Source: Euhalothece natronophila Z-M001
Lineage (GTDB): Bacteria > Cyanobacteriota > Cyanobacteriia > Cyanobacteriales > Rubidibacteraceae
Assembly (NCBI RefSeq): GCF_007904085.1
Contig: NZ_CP042326.1
Span: 2,356,001-2,420,000, forward strand
Reading direction: 5' to 3'
Length of the DNA stretch: 64,000 nucleotides
The position numbers were made by a program, and so were the translations under genes. The notes under the pieces are model-generated. The model made no database searches. It saw nothing but the letters and a program-made list of their open reading frames with translations, and had not been told where the DNA came from. This document shows, in pieces, positions 18,392 to 27,727 of this stretch (within the stretch, counting starts at the first letter, position 1; the number at the start of each line of letters is the position of its first letter).

Positions 18392-18421
18392 CTCCCGTTA
18401 TTATATTGGAAGTAACGGGAG
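18392..18421 (+). terminator. Hairpin after ndhCKJ
   Basis: A perfect 9-bp stem CTCCCGTTA...TAACGGGAG lies 11 bases after the ndhJ stop, with a weak T-rich tail. The stem arms equal those of the dispersed hairpin at 12104 and 36909, but the loop differs, so it may be an unrelated terminator or a diverged copy. Confidence 0.6.
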
Positions 18422-18447
18422 AGTTGTAATTAGTAATTTAGTAACTG

Positions 18448-18795
18448 ATGAATAGTCCGATGCAAGAAGTGTCTGTGGAAGAGTTCGCGATCGCGCTAGA
18501 AAATTTTTCTCCAGAAGACACCCAACTGATTGATGTCAGAGAACCGCAAGAAGTAGCAACCGCGTCAATTTCAGGCTTTATTAATCTTCCCCTTAGCGAA
18601 TACGAACAATGGTCTGATCAAATTCACCAGCAACTTGATGCAGAAAAAGAAACCTTTGTCATTTGTCATCACGGTGTTCGTTCTGCCCAAATGTGTTATT
18701 GGTTAAAACAACAGGGATTTAGTAACGTCAAAAATATTAGTGGCGGGATTGATGCCTACAGTTGCGCGATCGATCCCTCAGTTCCCCGTTATTAG
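18448..18795 (+). CDS. Rhodanese-like domain protein
   Basis: This is a single rhodanese domain of 115 residues that could carry persulfide sulfur on its active-site Cys. The entry motif is QLIDVREPQEVATASI and the active-site loop is FVICHHGVRSAQMCYWL: the Cys is present and followed by HHGVRS. The end SGGIDAYSCAIDPSVPRY is typical of the single-domain GlpE-like and MoeB-associated forms. It lies between the ndhJ hairpin and hrcA and appears to be its own unit. Physiological acceptor unknown. Confidence 0.88.
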   Translation: MNSPMQEVSVEEFAIALENFSPEDTQLIDVREPQEVATASISGFINLPLSEYEQWSDQIHQQLDAEKETFVICHHGVRSAQMCYWLKQQGFSNVKNISGGIDAYSCAIDPSVPRY

Positions 18796-18831
18796 TCTTT
18801 CCCGATCTTATTTTTGAACCTCCTTAAAACC

Positions 18832-19920
18832 ATGCGCTTAAAAGAACGTCATCAGCACATCCTGTCAACAACGATTCGTCATTATGTTGCCACAGCCGAA
18901 CCGGTGAGTTCTAAAACTCTGGTCAACGAGTACGATCTGACAGTGAGTTCTGCAACAGTTCGTAACGCCATGGGATTCTTAGAAAAAGCAGGGTTACTCT
19001 ATCAACCCCACACTTCTGCCGGGCGCATTCCCTCTGACTGGGGATATCGCACCTATGTAGATCAAATCATGTCCCTAGATCAAACGATGCGCCGTAAACT
19101 GGATCATCTTTTGAGTAATGCGATTAAAGAAGAAGTGGGGAGTTTAGAGGCCCTCCTTTATGGCGTAGCGCAGTTATTAGCTACCTTAAGTGGTTATATT
19201 GCCTTAATTACTCTTCCCCAGCAAGATACCTCGACTCTGCGTCATTTACAGTTATTTCCTGTGGATAGCCAGCACATTATGCTGATTATTATCACCGACA
19301 CCTATCAAACTCAGTCGGGATTAATTAATCCGCCACCGAGGATAGCGGAGAAACTGGCTTCAGGGGAAGGAGTTGAAGAAGAATTAGAATTACTCTCAAA
19401 CTTTCTCAACCGAAAACTAGAAGGTCAACCCTTATCAGAATTAGCAAATTTAAATGTGGAAGATTTAGAACAGGAATGGAAGCAAGATCGGGATTTTTTA
19501 GGGCAGATTTGTCAAAAATTAACCCAGCAGTCTCAAAATCGCCCTTCTTCTCCGATTTTAGTGCGAGGAATTTCAGAAGTTTTACGACAGCCTGAATTTT
19601 CCCAACTCCAACAAGTGCAAACCCTGTTGCATTTGTTAGAAGCAGAACAAGATCAGTTATGTTCATTAATTTTTAACTTAGTTGAACCCAACGATGATCA
19701 AAAGAAAGTCAGAGTAAGAATTGGCTCAGAAAATCCCCTAGAACCCATGCAAATCTGTAGTTTAATTTCTGCTGATTATTATCAAGGAAAATTATTAGCA
19801 GGAAGTGTCGGGTTAATTGGGCCCACGAGAATGTTATATGAAAACGCGATCGCGCTAGTAGAAGTTGCTGCTGATACCCTATCTGAAGCCCTGACCAAAG
19901 TCGAAGGTGGCGAGCTTTGA
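18832..19920 (+). CDS. hrcA: Heat-inducible transcription repressor HrcA
   Basis: HrcA binds CIRCE operators and represses groE-type heat-shock operons, with GroEL helping it fold. The N-terminal winged helix includes YDLTVSSATVRNAMGFLEKA and SAGRIPSDWGYRTYVD, which is the family signature. The C-terminus has the expected GSENPLEPMQICSLISADY and GLIGPTRMLYENAIALVE blocks. The ATG at 18832 gives the usual MRLKERH start; a TTG six codons upstream is unlikely. No CIRCE or groE genes are visible in the window, so its targets lie elsewhere. Confidence 0.93.
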   Translation: MRLKERHQHILSTTIRHYVATAEPVSSKTLVNEYDLTVSSATVRNAMGFLEKAGLLYQPHTSAGRIPSDWGYRTYVDQIMSLDQTMRRKLDHLLSNAIKEEVGSLEALLYGVAQLLATLSGYIALITLPQQDTSTLRHLQLFPVDSQHIMLIIITDTYQTQSGLINPPPRIAEKLASGEGVEEELELLSNFLNRKLEGQPLSELANLNVEDLEQEWKQDRDFLGQICQKLTQQSQNRPSSPILVRGISEVLRQPEFSQLQQVQTLLHLLEAEQDQLCSLIFNLVEPNDDQKKVRVRIGSENPLEPMQICSLISADYYQGKLLAGSVGLIGPTRMLYENAIALVEVAADTLSEALTKVEGGEL

Positions 19921-19982
19921 GAGCATTCCCACATAGCAGATTTTTCATGGAAAGGAAGCTCGAACTAACTCTAATTCCCATC

Positions 19983-21215
19983 TTAAATGCGATAAGCATC
20001 CTTTTCTCTTCCGAGGGCAAAACGTAGAGAATGGGAAATATTTTTGCTCGATCGCGTCAGGAAAATCATTAGAGCCAAGGCAGCTAAAGTTACTCCTAAG
20101 ATAAACAGCCCCCGATACCCTAAAATATCTGCTAGAGCACCTAATCCTGGCCCAGCGAGGGCGATTCCTAAGTCAAATCCGCCAATGGAAAGGGCATAAA
20201 TCCGTCCTCTTTCTTCAGTAGTCGAGCGATCCGACATTAACGCAATCATCATGGGAATCAGTGTACCACCGCCAGCTCCCTGCGCGATCGCTGCCATCAC
20301 AAACTCTATTGGCGCATTTGCTGTTGCTAACAGAGACATAGCAACCGTATAGAGGGTAAGACTCATGGTAATAAAAACCCCCCGACCATAGTAATCAGAG
20401 GCTCTCCCTACAAAAATCCGCATCGCAAAACTAGCAACAGCAGAAGTTGTGTAATATAACCCCGGATTAAAATCAATTCCTAATTCTCGGACATAAAGAG
20501 GGAGAAATGTTGTCAGCGTGCCAAACACTAAGCCGACAATAAATAAAACCATTGCTGGAGTGCGAATGCGTGGGCTAACCAACATTTGCCAAAACCCTTC
20601 TTGTGAAGCTGGTTTTCCGTCCTTCTCATTTTGATAATCTTGCCTAGCTTCCGTTATTTGAGAACCAAATAGTAACCCTAAATAACCCGCAGCCGCTGAC
20701 ACAGTAAACAAGACTTCATACCCCACGCCTTCTTGCAGATATCCCCCCAAAGCTGGTCCCAAAGCTAACCCAATGGGAACAACCAAACTCATATAACCAA
20801 TCAATTCACCGCGCTTTTCAGGAGGAGATAAATCCACCACCAACGTGCTATAACCAGTGGTAAAAGCTGCAATACTAATGCCATGAAACGCCCGAATTGC
20901 AATTAATAAGGGAATCGAATCCACCAATAGATAGCCCAAGGGGGCTGTTCCCACAACAAACGTGCCAATGAGAATTACCACTTTCCGACTGCGTTGATCC
21001 GAAATTTTCCCCAACTGAGCCCGAAATAAGAGTAACCCAATGGCAAAACTGCCCATCACTAAACCAATTTGATGGTTAGTGCCGCCAATATCTGCAATGT
21101 AAGCGGGTAAAGTAGGCAATAAACTGGTTAAACTAACCCAAAACAATAAACCAGAGAGCCCTAAAACGATTAAATTCTTTTTCTGACTGGGAGTAAGAGC
21201 TTTTAGCAAATTCAC
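19983..21215 (-). CDS. Major facilitator superfamily transporter
   Basis: This is a 410-residue membrane transporter with about 12 hydrophobic segments. The loop between helices 2 and 3 carries LGKISDQRSRKVVILIG, a version of the MFS D/GxxxDRxGRR motif. GELIGYMSLVVPIGLALGPALGG marks helix 5 (drug:proton antiporter-like motif C). The matching loop in the second half is VGRASDYYGRG. These features favour a drug or metabolite exporter of the DHA1 type, but substrate cannot be told. It is convergent with hrcA and divergent from the esterase gene. Confidence 0.85.
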   Translation of the reverse strand: MNLLKALTPSQKKNLIVLGLSGLLFWVSLTSLLPTLPAYIADIGGTNHQIGLVMGSFAIGLLLFRAQLGKISDQRSRKVVILIGTFVVGTAPLGYLLVDSIPLLIAIRAFHGISIAAFTTGYSTLVVDLSPPEKRGELIGYMSLVVPIGLALGPALGGYLQEGVGYEVLFTVSAAAGYLGLLFGSQITEARQDYQNEKDGKPASQEGFWQMLVSPRIRTPAMVLFIVGLVFGTLTTFLPLYVRELGIDFNPGLYYTTSAVASFAMRIFVGRASDYYGRGVFITMSLTLYTVAMSLLATANAPIEFVMAAIAQGAGGGTLIPMMIALMSDRSTTEERGRIYALSIGGFDLGIALAGPGLGALADILGYRGLFILGVTLAALALMIFLTRSSKNISHSLRFALGREKDAYRI

Positions 21216-21315
21216 GCAGTTTTCTTCCTTAGGTGGGTTTTTATCGCCTAGTTTACTATTCTTAACATTTACTGTAATCTGCTATTGGGGAGACATTCAT
21301 ATCTACTTAAAAGCA

Positions 21316-21924
21316 ATGACCTTAGAAGCCCTCACCATTCCTAGTGAAAGCGAAACACCCAAATATTTATTAGTTGCCCTACACGGTTGGGGAGCTAATG
21401 CCCAAAATTTAGCCACCTTTGCACCGTTTTTTAACTGGCAAGAAACCCAGATGATCTTCCCCAATGCCCCCTTTACTCATCCCACAGCCCCAGACGGAAA
21501 AATGTGGTATGACTTGCAAAAACGAGATGAGGAGGGATTAAACCAGAGTCGTCAGGCTCTGAAAAGTTGGTTAGCATCCCTAGAAAAGGAAACAGGCGTT
21601 CCCCCACAACGTACCTTTCTCATTGGTTTTTCTCAAGGCGGTGCCATGACCCTTGATATCGGGTTTAGCTTTCCTTTTGCTGGTTTATGTGCCCTCTCTG
21701 GCTATCTTCATAGTGAACCCCAAGGGAGTCCTACCGCGCCACCCACCTTAATGATTCATGGCACACAAGACCCCGTAGTCCCTGTAACTGCAGCCCAAAA
21801 AGCAAGAGATACCCTTCAACAGCAAGGAGTTAATGTGACTTATCAAGAGTTTCCCATGCAGCATGAGATTAATCCCGAAGCCTTGGAAACATTAAAGCAG
21901 TTTGTGAACAACCTTTGTCAATAA
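21316..21924 (+). CDS. Alpha/beta-hydrolase, carboxylesterase/phospholipase family
   Basis: This is a 202-residue serine hydrolase of the Abhydrolase_2 (carboxylesterase/acyl-protein thioesterase) family. The nucleophile elbow is IGFSQGGAM (Ser ~102), the oxyanion region is ALHGWGANAQN, the catalytic Asp lies in HGTQDPVVPV and the His in FPMQHEINPEAL. All triad residues are present. No signal peptide is seen, so it is probably cytosolic. Natural substrate unknown. It is transcribed away from the MFS gene. Confidence 0.86.
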   Translation: MTLEALTIPSESETPKYLLVALHGWGANAQNLATFAPFFNWQETQMIFPNAPFTHPTAPDGKMWYDLQKRDEEGLNQSRQALKSWLASLEKETGVPPQRTFLIGFSQGGAMTLDIGFSFPFAGLCALSGYLHSEPQGSPTAPPTLMIHGTQDPVVPVTAAQKARDTLQQQGVNVTYQEFPMQHEINPEALETLKQFVNNLCQ

Positions 21925-21995
21925 AGAACTGAATGGTGGCAAGTGCTAGTACACTTAAAGATAAACCTAAATAAATAGTTAGGAATTTAAGTGCT

Positions 21996-22397
21996 ATGTC
22001 CAACAGCGAAGCTCTTTCTTTTCCCTCCCTCGTTCAATTTTCCACAGCCACAGAAACTGAGTCTCGTCCTTGGGGGGCATTTACCACCTTAGAAGAAGGT
22101 AATGGGTATAAAATTAAACGCATTGAAGTTAAACCAGGACATCGCCTGAGTTTACAAATGCATCATCATCGCAGTGAACATTGGATCGTAGTTTCAGGAA
22201 CTGCGAAAGTCATCTGTGGTGATAAAGAAGAAATCATTACCTCTAATCAATCCACCTATGTTCCGCAATGTACTCCCCATCGACTAGAAAACCCCGGAGT
22301 AATTAACTTAATTTTAATTGAAGTACAAAATGGAGAGTATTTGGGGGAAGATGATATCATTCGTTTCCAGGATGATTATTCTCGCCATCAAAGTTGA
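21996..22397 (+). CDS. Cupin-domain protein, mannose-6-phosphate isomerase C-terminal type
   Basis: This is a 133-residue single cupin of the type found as the C-terminal half of bifunctional mannose-1-phosphate guanylyltransferase/mannose-6-phosphate isomerase. RPWGAFTTLEEGNGYKIKRI begins the domain and SLQMHHHRSEHWIVVSGTA contains the metal-binding His residues. VPQCTPHRLENPG carries the second motif. A role in GDP-mannose supply is likely by family, as a stand-alone isomerase. Its stop TGA overlaps the ATG of the downstream IscA-type gene (TGATG). Confidence 0.86.
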   Translation: MSNSEALSFPSLVQFSTATETESRPWGAFTTLEEGNGYKIKRIEVKPGHRLSLQMHHHRSEHWIVVSGTAKVICGDKEEIITSNQSTYVPQCTPHRLENPGVINLILIEVQNGEYLGEDDIIRFQDDYSRHQS

Positions 22398-22723
22398 TGA
22401 TTAAAATTAGTGAGGCAGCCCAAAACGAAATTAGGCGCATGCAAAAAAGCCAAGAACAAGAAAATAGTTACCTGCGTCTTGATGTAAAAGAGGGGGGTTG
22501 CTCAGGGTTGTATTATACTTTTAGTTGGGAGAAGGAAAGTCAAGGTAGCGATCGCGTTTATCCACAAAATGACTTCTCGGTCGTCATTGACGAAAAGAGT
22601 CTTCCTTATCTGAATCAGCTTACCCTAGACTTTACTGAAGACTTGATGGGAGGGGGATTCCGCTTCCAAAATCCTCAAGCTACTCAATCGTGTAGTTGTG
22701 GAATTTCTTTTACCTTAGACTAG
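22397..22723 (+). CDS. HesB/IscA-family iron-sulfur assembly protein
   Basis: This is an A-type carrier of 108 residues for iron-sulfur cluster assembly. The three conserved cysteines are present: one in KEGGCSGLYYTF (~residue 36) and two in the C-terminal QSCSCGISF. SEAAQNEIRRM is the usual N-terminal helix. ATG at 22397 shares a base with the stop of the cupin gene, so coupled translation is expected although the functions look unrelated. Whether it is the SufA or IscA orthologue cannot be decided. Confidence 0.9.
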   Translation: MIKISEAAQNEIRRMQKSQEQENSYLRLDVKEGGCSGLYYTFSWEKESQGSDRVYPQNDFSVVIDEKSLPYLNQLTLDFTEDLMGGGFRFQNPQATQSCSCGISFTLD

Positions 22724-22756
22724 TATTCCTTTTACTCAAGTTGTAACAGAGTAACC

Positions 22757-22786
22757 TTGACAAGCCTGCGAAAATAGGGGTAGAAT
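22757..22786 (+). promoter_or_regulatory. Likely sigma-70 promoter of the str operon
   Basis: A perfect -35 box TTGACA (22757-22762) is separated by 18 bases from TAGAAT (22781-22786), about 70 bases before the rpsL ATG. It is the only strong candidate upstream of rpsL. Confidence 0.7.
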
Positions 22787-22855
22787 GGGGTGCTGTTGAC
22801 TCAATTATTAAACAGTAATAATTACTCGTAAAAAGGAATTGTCCAAGGCTAACTC

Positions 22856-23227
22856 ATGCCAACAATCCAACAACTAATCCGAAAAGAACGCTCAAAACTC
22901 ACTCAACCGACAAAGTCCCCAGCATTAAAAGGATGTCCACAACGGAGAGGGGTTTGTACTCGAGTTTATACCGCAACGCCGAAAAAACCTAATTCTGCCT
23001 TAAGGAAAGTAGCTCGGGTGCGTCTTACCTCTGGCTATGAAGTGACCGCCTATATTCCGGGGATTGGTCATAACTTACAAGAACACTCTGTAGTTTTAAT
23101 TAGAGGAGGAAGGGTAAAAGACTTACCCGGAGTTCGCTACCACATTGTTCGTGGTACCCTTGACACTACAGGAGTGAAAGATCGCCGTCAAGGACGATCC
23201 AAATATGGAACAAAACGCCCAAAATAA
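22856..23227 (+). CDS. rpsL: 30S ribosomal protein S12
   Basis: S12 lies at the 30S decoding centre. The 123 residues include [15 protein letters not shown], which holds the Lys changed in streptomycin-resistant mutants (wild type here), and [17 protein letters not shown]. The sequence is complete. It is the first gene of the rpsL-rpsG-fusA-tuf-rpsJ operon. Confidence 0.98.
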   Translation: MPTIQQLIRKERSKLTQPTKSPALKGCPQRRGVCTRVYTATPKKPNSALRKVARVRLTSGYEVTAYIPGIGHNLQEHSVVLIRGGRVKDLPGVRYHIVRGTLDTTGVKDRRQGRSKYGTKRPK

Positions 23228-23248
23228 GCTTAATTAGGAAACTCGCTT

Positions 23249-23719
23249 ATGTCTCGTAGGAGTAACGTCAAAAAAGGTCCAGTTCCTCCCGATCCAAAGT
23301 ATAATAGTCGCTTAGTCAGTATGATGATTCGGCGATTAATGCTGGATGGGAAAAAATCCCTTGCATCAAAAATCTTATACGATGCTTTTGAAATCGTAGA
23401 AGAAAAAACCAATGCTGACCCGCTAGAAACCTTTGAACAAGCAGTACGTAATGTCACTCCTTTGGTACAAGTTAAAGCCAGACGAGTGGGAGGGGCCACC
23501 TATCAAGTGCCCATGGAAGTGCGTCCAGAGAGAGGAACCAGTTTAGCCCTACGCTGGCTCGCGCAATATAGCCGTAGCCGTTCTGGGAAAACCATGGCGA
23601 CACGATTTGCTAATGAAATTATGGATGCTGCCAATGAAACGGGGAGTACGGTTCGGAAACGGGAAGAAACCCACAAAATGGCAGAAGCAAACAAAGCCTT
23701 TGCTCACTACCGTTATTAG
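23249..23719 (+). CDS. rpsG: 30S ribosomal protein S7
   Basis: S7 nucleates assembly of the 30S head. The 156-residue sequence has [40 protein letters not shown] and [20 protein letters not shown] blocks, in that order, and the normal C-terminus [10 protein letters not shown]. It starts 21 bp after rpsL. Confidence 0.98.
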   Translation: MSRRSNVKKGPVPPDPKYNSRLVSMMIRRLMLDGKKSLASKILYDAFEIVEEKTNADPLETFEQAVRNVTPLVQVKARRVGGATYQVPMEVRPERGTSLALRWLAQYSRSRSGKTMATRFANEIMDAANETGSTVRKREETHKMAEANKAFAHYRY

Positions 23720-23818
23720 CGTGATGCTGGCGCGGTGAAAATGTAAAAAAAGTTATAAAATTGTAAACAGCGCAAAAATGTATATAAAAACCAGCACTGC
23801 TCAAAGAAGGAGGTCACC

Positions 23819-25894
23819 ATGGCGCGTAGTATCCCCCTAGAACGAGTCCGCAATATCGGGATCGCAGCCCACATTGATGCTGGGAAAACGACGACAACCG
23901 AACGCATCCTCTATTATTCAGGGGTTGCCCATAAGTTGGGGGAAGTTCATGATGGTAATGCCGTAATGGACTGGATGTCTCAAGAAAGAGAACGGGGCAT
24001 CACCATTACTGCGGCTGCTATCAGCACCAGTTGGCTAGATAACAAAATTAATATTATTGATACCCCTGGTCACGTGGATTTCACCATTGAAGTGGAACGC
24101 TCCATGCGGGTACTAGACGGTGTGATCACCGTATTATGTTCTGTGGGAGGAGTTCAACCGCAAACAGAAACGGTGTGGCGACAAGCAGAACGTTATAGCG
24201 TTCCTAGAATTGTCTTTGTCAATAAAATGGATCGCACCGGTGCTAATTACTATAAAGTGTATGAACAACTGCGCGATCGCCTACGTTGTAATGCGGTTCC
24301 GATTCAACTCCCTATTGGGGCAGAAAGTGAATTTCAGGGACTTGTTGACTTAGTGGGGATGAAAGCCTACATTTACAACAACGACTTGGGAACTGATATT
24401 GAAATTACTGAAATTCCTGAGGAGATGCAGGAAATTGCTCAGGAGTATCGGGCGAAGTTAGTAGAAGCAGTTGCAGAAACTGATGAAGAACTTTTAGAAA
24501 AATACCTCGCTGAGGACAATTTAGAGGAAGATGAGCTTCGGCAAGGGCTACGTCAAGCCACTTTGAAGCGCGAAGTTGTTCCCATGCTCTGCGGTTCTTC
24601 CTTTAAAAATAAAGGAGTACAACTCCTACTGAATGCGGTGGTTGATTATCTACCCGCACCAACAGAAGTTCCTCCCATTGAAGGGGTATTACCCGATGGC
24701 ACTGAAGCTACTCGTCCCTCTAGTGACGATGAGCCTTTAGCGGCTTTAGCGTTTAAGGTGGCAGCGGATCCCTATGGACGATTGACCTTTATTCGGGTTT
24801 ATTCTGGAGTGGTGCAAAAAGGAAGCTATATCTATAACGCCACTAAGGATAAAAAAGAACGGCTCTCTCGTTTAATTGTCATGAAATCCAACGAACGGAT
24901 TGAAGTGGATGAATTGCGAGCAGGAGAGCTGGGCGCGATCGTGGGCTTGAAAAATACCACTACGGGGGATACCCTCTGTGATGAAAATAACCCAATTATC
25001 CTAGAGTCAATTTACATCCCAGAGCCAGTTATTTCCGTGGCAGTTGAGCCAAAAACCAAAGCCGATATGGATAAGTTATCCAAGGCTCTACAGGCGTTAG
25101 CTGATGAAGACCCCACTTTCCGAGTGACCACCGATCCAGAAACCAATCAAACGGTAATTGCAGGAATGGGTGAACTCCACTTAGAAATTCTAGTGGATCG
25201 GATGCTTCGTGAATTTAAGGTGGAAGCTAACATTGGTCAGCCTCAAGTGGCTTATCGTGAAACTATCCGTCAGCCGAGTAATGCAGAAGGGAAATTTATT
25301 CGCCAAAGTGGCGGTAAAGGACAATATGGTCATGTGGTTCTAGAAGTAGAACCTGGAGAAGCTGGTAGTGGGTTTGAGTTTACGTCTAAAATCGTTGGCG
25401 GGGTAATCCCCAAAGAATATATCCCCTCTGTAGAAGAAGGGATCAAAGAAACCTGTGAATCTGGTATATTAGCAGGTTATCCCATGATTGATCTCAAAGT
25501 GAGATTAGTTGATGGTTCTTATCATGACGTAGATTCCTCCGAAATGGCTTTCAAAATTGCTGGCTCGATGGGAATTCGGGAAGCAGTTCAAAAAGCTAGC
25601 CCAGTTCTCTTAGAGCCAATGATGAAAGTAGAAGTAGAGGTCCCTGAAGACTTTATGGGCGATGTTATGGGCGACCTTAACTCTCGTCGGGGTCAAATCG
25701 GTAACATGAATACCGAGGATGGAATTGCCAAAATTTCGGCAGAAGTTCCTCTGGCTGAGATGTTTGGGTATGCCACTGATATTCGCTCCAAAACTCAGGG
25801 TCGAGGAATCTTTACTATGGAGTTCAGCCACTACGCTGAAGTCCCTAATCATGTTGCTGAAGCCGTAATGGCAAAAACGCAAGGGAACGGATAA
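23819..25894 (+). CDS. fusA: Elongation factor G
   Basis: EF-G is the translocation GTPase. The G1 box is [18 protein letters not shown]3 is DTPGHVDFT and G4 is VNKMD. Domains II-V follow, with [20 protein letters not shown] in domain IV and [16 protein letters not shown] near the end. Length is 691 as expected. A strong ribosome-binding site, AAGGAGGT, sits eight bases before the ATG. The 99-bp gap after rpsG is AT-rich and could hold an extra promoter. Confidence 0.98.
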   Translation: MARSIPLERVRNIGIAAHIDAGKTTTTERILYYSGVAHKLGEVHDGNAVMDWMSQERERGITITAAAISTSWLDNKINIIDTPGHVDFTIEVERSMRVLDGVITVLCSVGGVQPQTETVWRQAERYSVPRIVFVNKMDRTGANYYKVYEQLRDRLRCNAVPIQLPIGAESEFQGLVDLVGMKAYIYNNDLGTDIEITEIPEEMQEIAQEYRAKLVEAVAETDEELLEKYLAEDNLEEDELRQGLRQATLKREVVPMLCGSSFKNKGVQLLLNAVVDYLPAPTEVPPIEGVLPDGTEATRPSSDDEPLAALAFKVAADPYGRLTFIRVYSGVVQKGSYIYNATKDKKERLSRLIVMKSNERIEVDELRAGELGAIVGLKNTTTGDTLCDENNPIILESIYIPEPVISVAVEPKTKADMDKLSKALQALADEDPTFRVTTDPETNQTVIAGMGELHLEILVDRMLREFKVEANIGQPQVAYRETIRQPSNAEGKFIRQSGGKGQYGHVVLEVEPGEAGSGFEFTSKIVGGVIPKEYIPSVEEGIKETCESGILAGYPMIDLKVRLVDGSYHDVDSSEMAFKIAGSMGIREAVQKASPVLLEPMMKVEVEVPEDFMGDVMGDLNSRRGQIGNMNTEDGIAKISAEVPLAEMFGYATDIRSKTQGRGIFTMEFSHYAEVPNHVAEAVMAKTQGNG

Positions 25895-25922
25895 TTTAGA
25901 AGACATAAGGAATAGTTAACTC

Positions 25923-27152
25923 ATGGCACGCGAAAAATTTGAACGTACAAAAGAACACGCCAATATCGGGACAGTCGGTCACGTTGACCACGGTAAAACC
26001 ACATTAACCGCAGCTTTAACCATGACCCTATCTTCTTCGGGTCGTGCAAAGGCTCGTCAATATGAAGATATTGATGCAGCGCCAGAAGAAAAAGCACGGG
26101 GAATTACCATTAACACCGCTCACGTGGAATATGAAACCGATAAGCGTCACTATGCCCACGTAGATTGCCCCGGACACGCTGACTATGTGAAAAACATGAT
26201 TACTGGGGCAGCCCAAATGGATGGTGCGGTACTCGTAGTATCTGCAGCTGATGGCCCCATGCCTCAAACTCGTGAGCATATTCTGTTAGCACGTCAGGTA
26301 GGTATCTCTAACTTAGTGGTTTTCTTAAATAAAGTTGACCAAGTTGATGATGAAGAGCTTTTAGAATTAGTGGAATTAGAAGTTCGGGAGTTGCTCAATG
26401 AGTATGACTTCCCCGGAGATGAGATTCCCATTATTTCTGGCTCGGCATTAATGGCAGTAGAAGAATTAACCAAGAACCCCCAAATTGGTAAAGGGGAAAA
26501 TGAGTGGGTTGATAAAGTCTATGAATTAATGGATGCAGTGGATGATTATATTCCCACTCCTGAACGTGATGTTGATAAGCCGTTCTTAATGGCAGTAGAA
26601 GACGTATTCTCCATTACTGGTCGGGGAACGGTTGCTACTGGTCGCATTGAGCGTGGTAAAGTCAAAACTGGCGAAGAAGTGGAAATTGTTGGCATCCAAG
26701 ATACCCGTAAAACCACGGTTACTGGCGTAGAAATGTTCCAGAAAACTCTTGATGAAGGGTTAGCTGGAGATAACGTTGGTGTTTTACTCCGTGGGGTTCA
26801 AAAAGATGATATTGAGCGGGGAATGGTTTTAGCCAAGCCTGGCTCGATTACCCCTCATACCCAGTTTGAAGCTGAGGTTTATGTATTGAAGAAAGAAGAA
26901 GGCGGTCGTCATACTCCTTTCTTTACGAACTATCGTCCTCAGTTCTTTGTTCGGACAACTGATGTCACGGGAACCATTGTTGGGTTTACTGCTGATGATG
27001 GCAGTGCTGCAGAAATGGTAATGCCCGGCGATCGCGTCAAAATGACCGTTGAACTCATTAGCCCCGTTGCTATTGAACAAGGAATGCGCTTTGCGATTCG
27101 TGAAGGTGGCCGCACCATTGGGGCTGGCGTTGTGTCCAAAATTGTGAAATAG
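25923..27152 (+). CDS. tuf: Elongation factor Tu
   Basis: EF-Tu delivers aminoacyl-tRNA to the ribosome. [14 protein letters not shown] is the P-loop, [20 protein letters not shown] is the G3 region and [10 protein letters not shown] is G4. At 409 residues it has the extra insertion usual for cyanobacterial and plastid EF-Tu compared with E. coli. It begins ~28 bp after fusA and is followed by a hairpin before rpsJ. Confidence 0.98.
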   Translation: MAREKFERTKEHANIGTVGHVDHGKTTLTAALTMTLSSSGRAKARQYEDIDAAPEEKARGITINTAHVEYETDKRHYAHVDCPGHADYVKNMITGAAQMDGAVLVVSAADGPMPQTREHILLARQVGISNLVVFLNKVDQVDDEELLELVELEVRELLNEYDFPGDEIPIISGSALMAVEELTKNPQIGKGENEWVDKVYELMDAVDDYIPTPERDVDKPFLMAVEDVFSITGRGTVATGRIERGKVKTGEEVEIVGIQDTRKTTVTGVEMFQKTLDEGLAGDNVGVLLRGVQKDDIERGMVLAKPGSITPHTQFEAEVYVLKKEEGGRHTPFFTNYRPQFFVRTTDVTGTIVGFTADDGSAAEMVMPGDRVKMTVELISPVAIEQGMRFAIREGGRTIGAGVVSKIVK

Positions 27153-27171
27153 CTCACTTCTTTCGCCCATT

Positions 27172-27200
27172 GAGAGCAGCAGGGATAGTCTCTGTTGCTC
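27172..27200 (+). terminator. Hairpin between tuf and rpsJ (terminator or attenuator)
   Basis: GAGAGCAGCAGG and CTCTGTTGCTC pair through mostly Watson-Crick and a few G-T pairs, followed by TTTAAT. Its short, weak U-tract suggests partial termination, which would lower rpsJ relative to tuf. Confidence 0.5.
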
Positions 27201-27267
27201 TTTAATGTGTCACTAATCATTAATATTTCTGAACTCTGAACCTAGAAAACTGAATTAATCTCAAATT

Positions 27268-27585
27268 ATGGCAACTCTCCAGCAACAAAAAATTCGTATC
27301 CGTTTGAAAGGATTTGACCGTCGTTTACTTGATACTTCCTGCGATAAAATTGTTGATACGGCAAAGCGTACTGATGCGAATGCAGTGGGACCGATTCCGT
27401 TACCCACCAAGCGCAAGGTATATTGTGTACTACGTTCTCCCCACGTAAACAAGGACTCTCGGGAGCATTTTGAAACCCGAACTCATCGACGAATTATTGA
27501 TATTTATCAGCCCTCTTCTAAAACGATTGATGCATTGATGAAACTTGATTTACCGGCAGGGGTTGATATTGAAGTGAAGCTTTAG
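27268..27585 (+). CDS. rpsJ: 30S ribosomal protein S10
   Basis: S10 is a 30S head protein and, with NusB, an antitermination factor. The 105 residues contain [40 protein letters not shown] and [20 protein letters not shown] in order. Its position at the end of the str operon and not at the head of S10-spc is typical of cyanobacteria. Confidence 0.98.
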   Translation: MATLQQQKIRIRLKGFDRRLLDTSCDKIVDTAKRTDANAVGPIPLPTKRKVYCVLRSPHVNKDSREHFETRTHRRIIDIYQPSSKTIDALMKLDLPAGVDIEVKL

Positions 27586-27690
27586 TTACACTGCATTTTT
27601 CTTTGGTTGAGGTAAGGCTGTTTCATTGTTTTCAAATGAGTAGCAGCCAAAGCCTCTGTCCCAGGTATAGTAATTTGATGCAAGTTAATT

Positions 27691-27718
27691 CGGAGGTTCA
27701 ACCCCCGTAACTTTTTTT
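27691..27718 (+). terminator. Probable terminator after rpsJ
   Basis: A short stem CGGAGG-TTCAA-CCCCCG with one A-C mismatch is followed after four bases by seven T residues. It lies ~105 bp after rpsJ and just before the convergent aldehyde dehydrogenase gene. Confidence 0.5.
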
Positions 27719-27727
27719 CAGCAAGCC

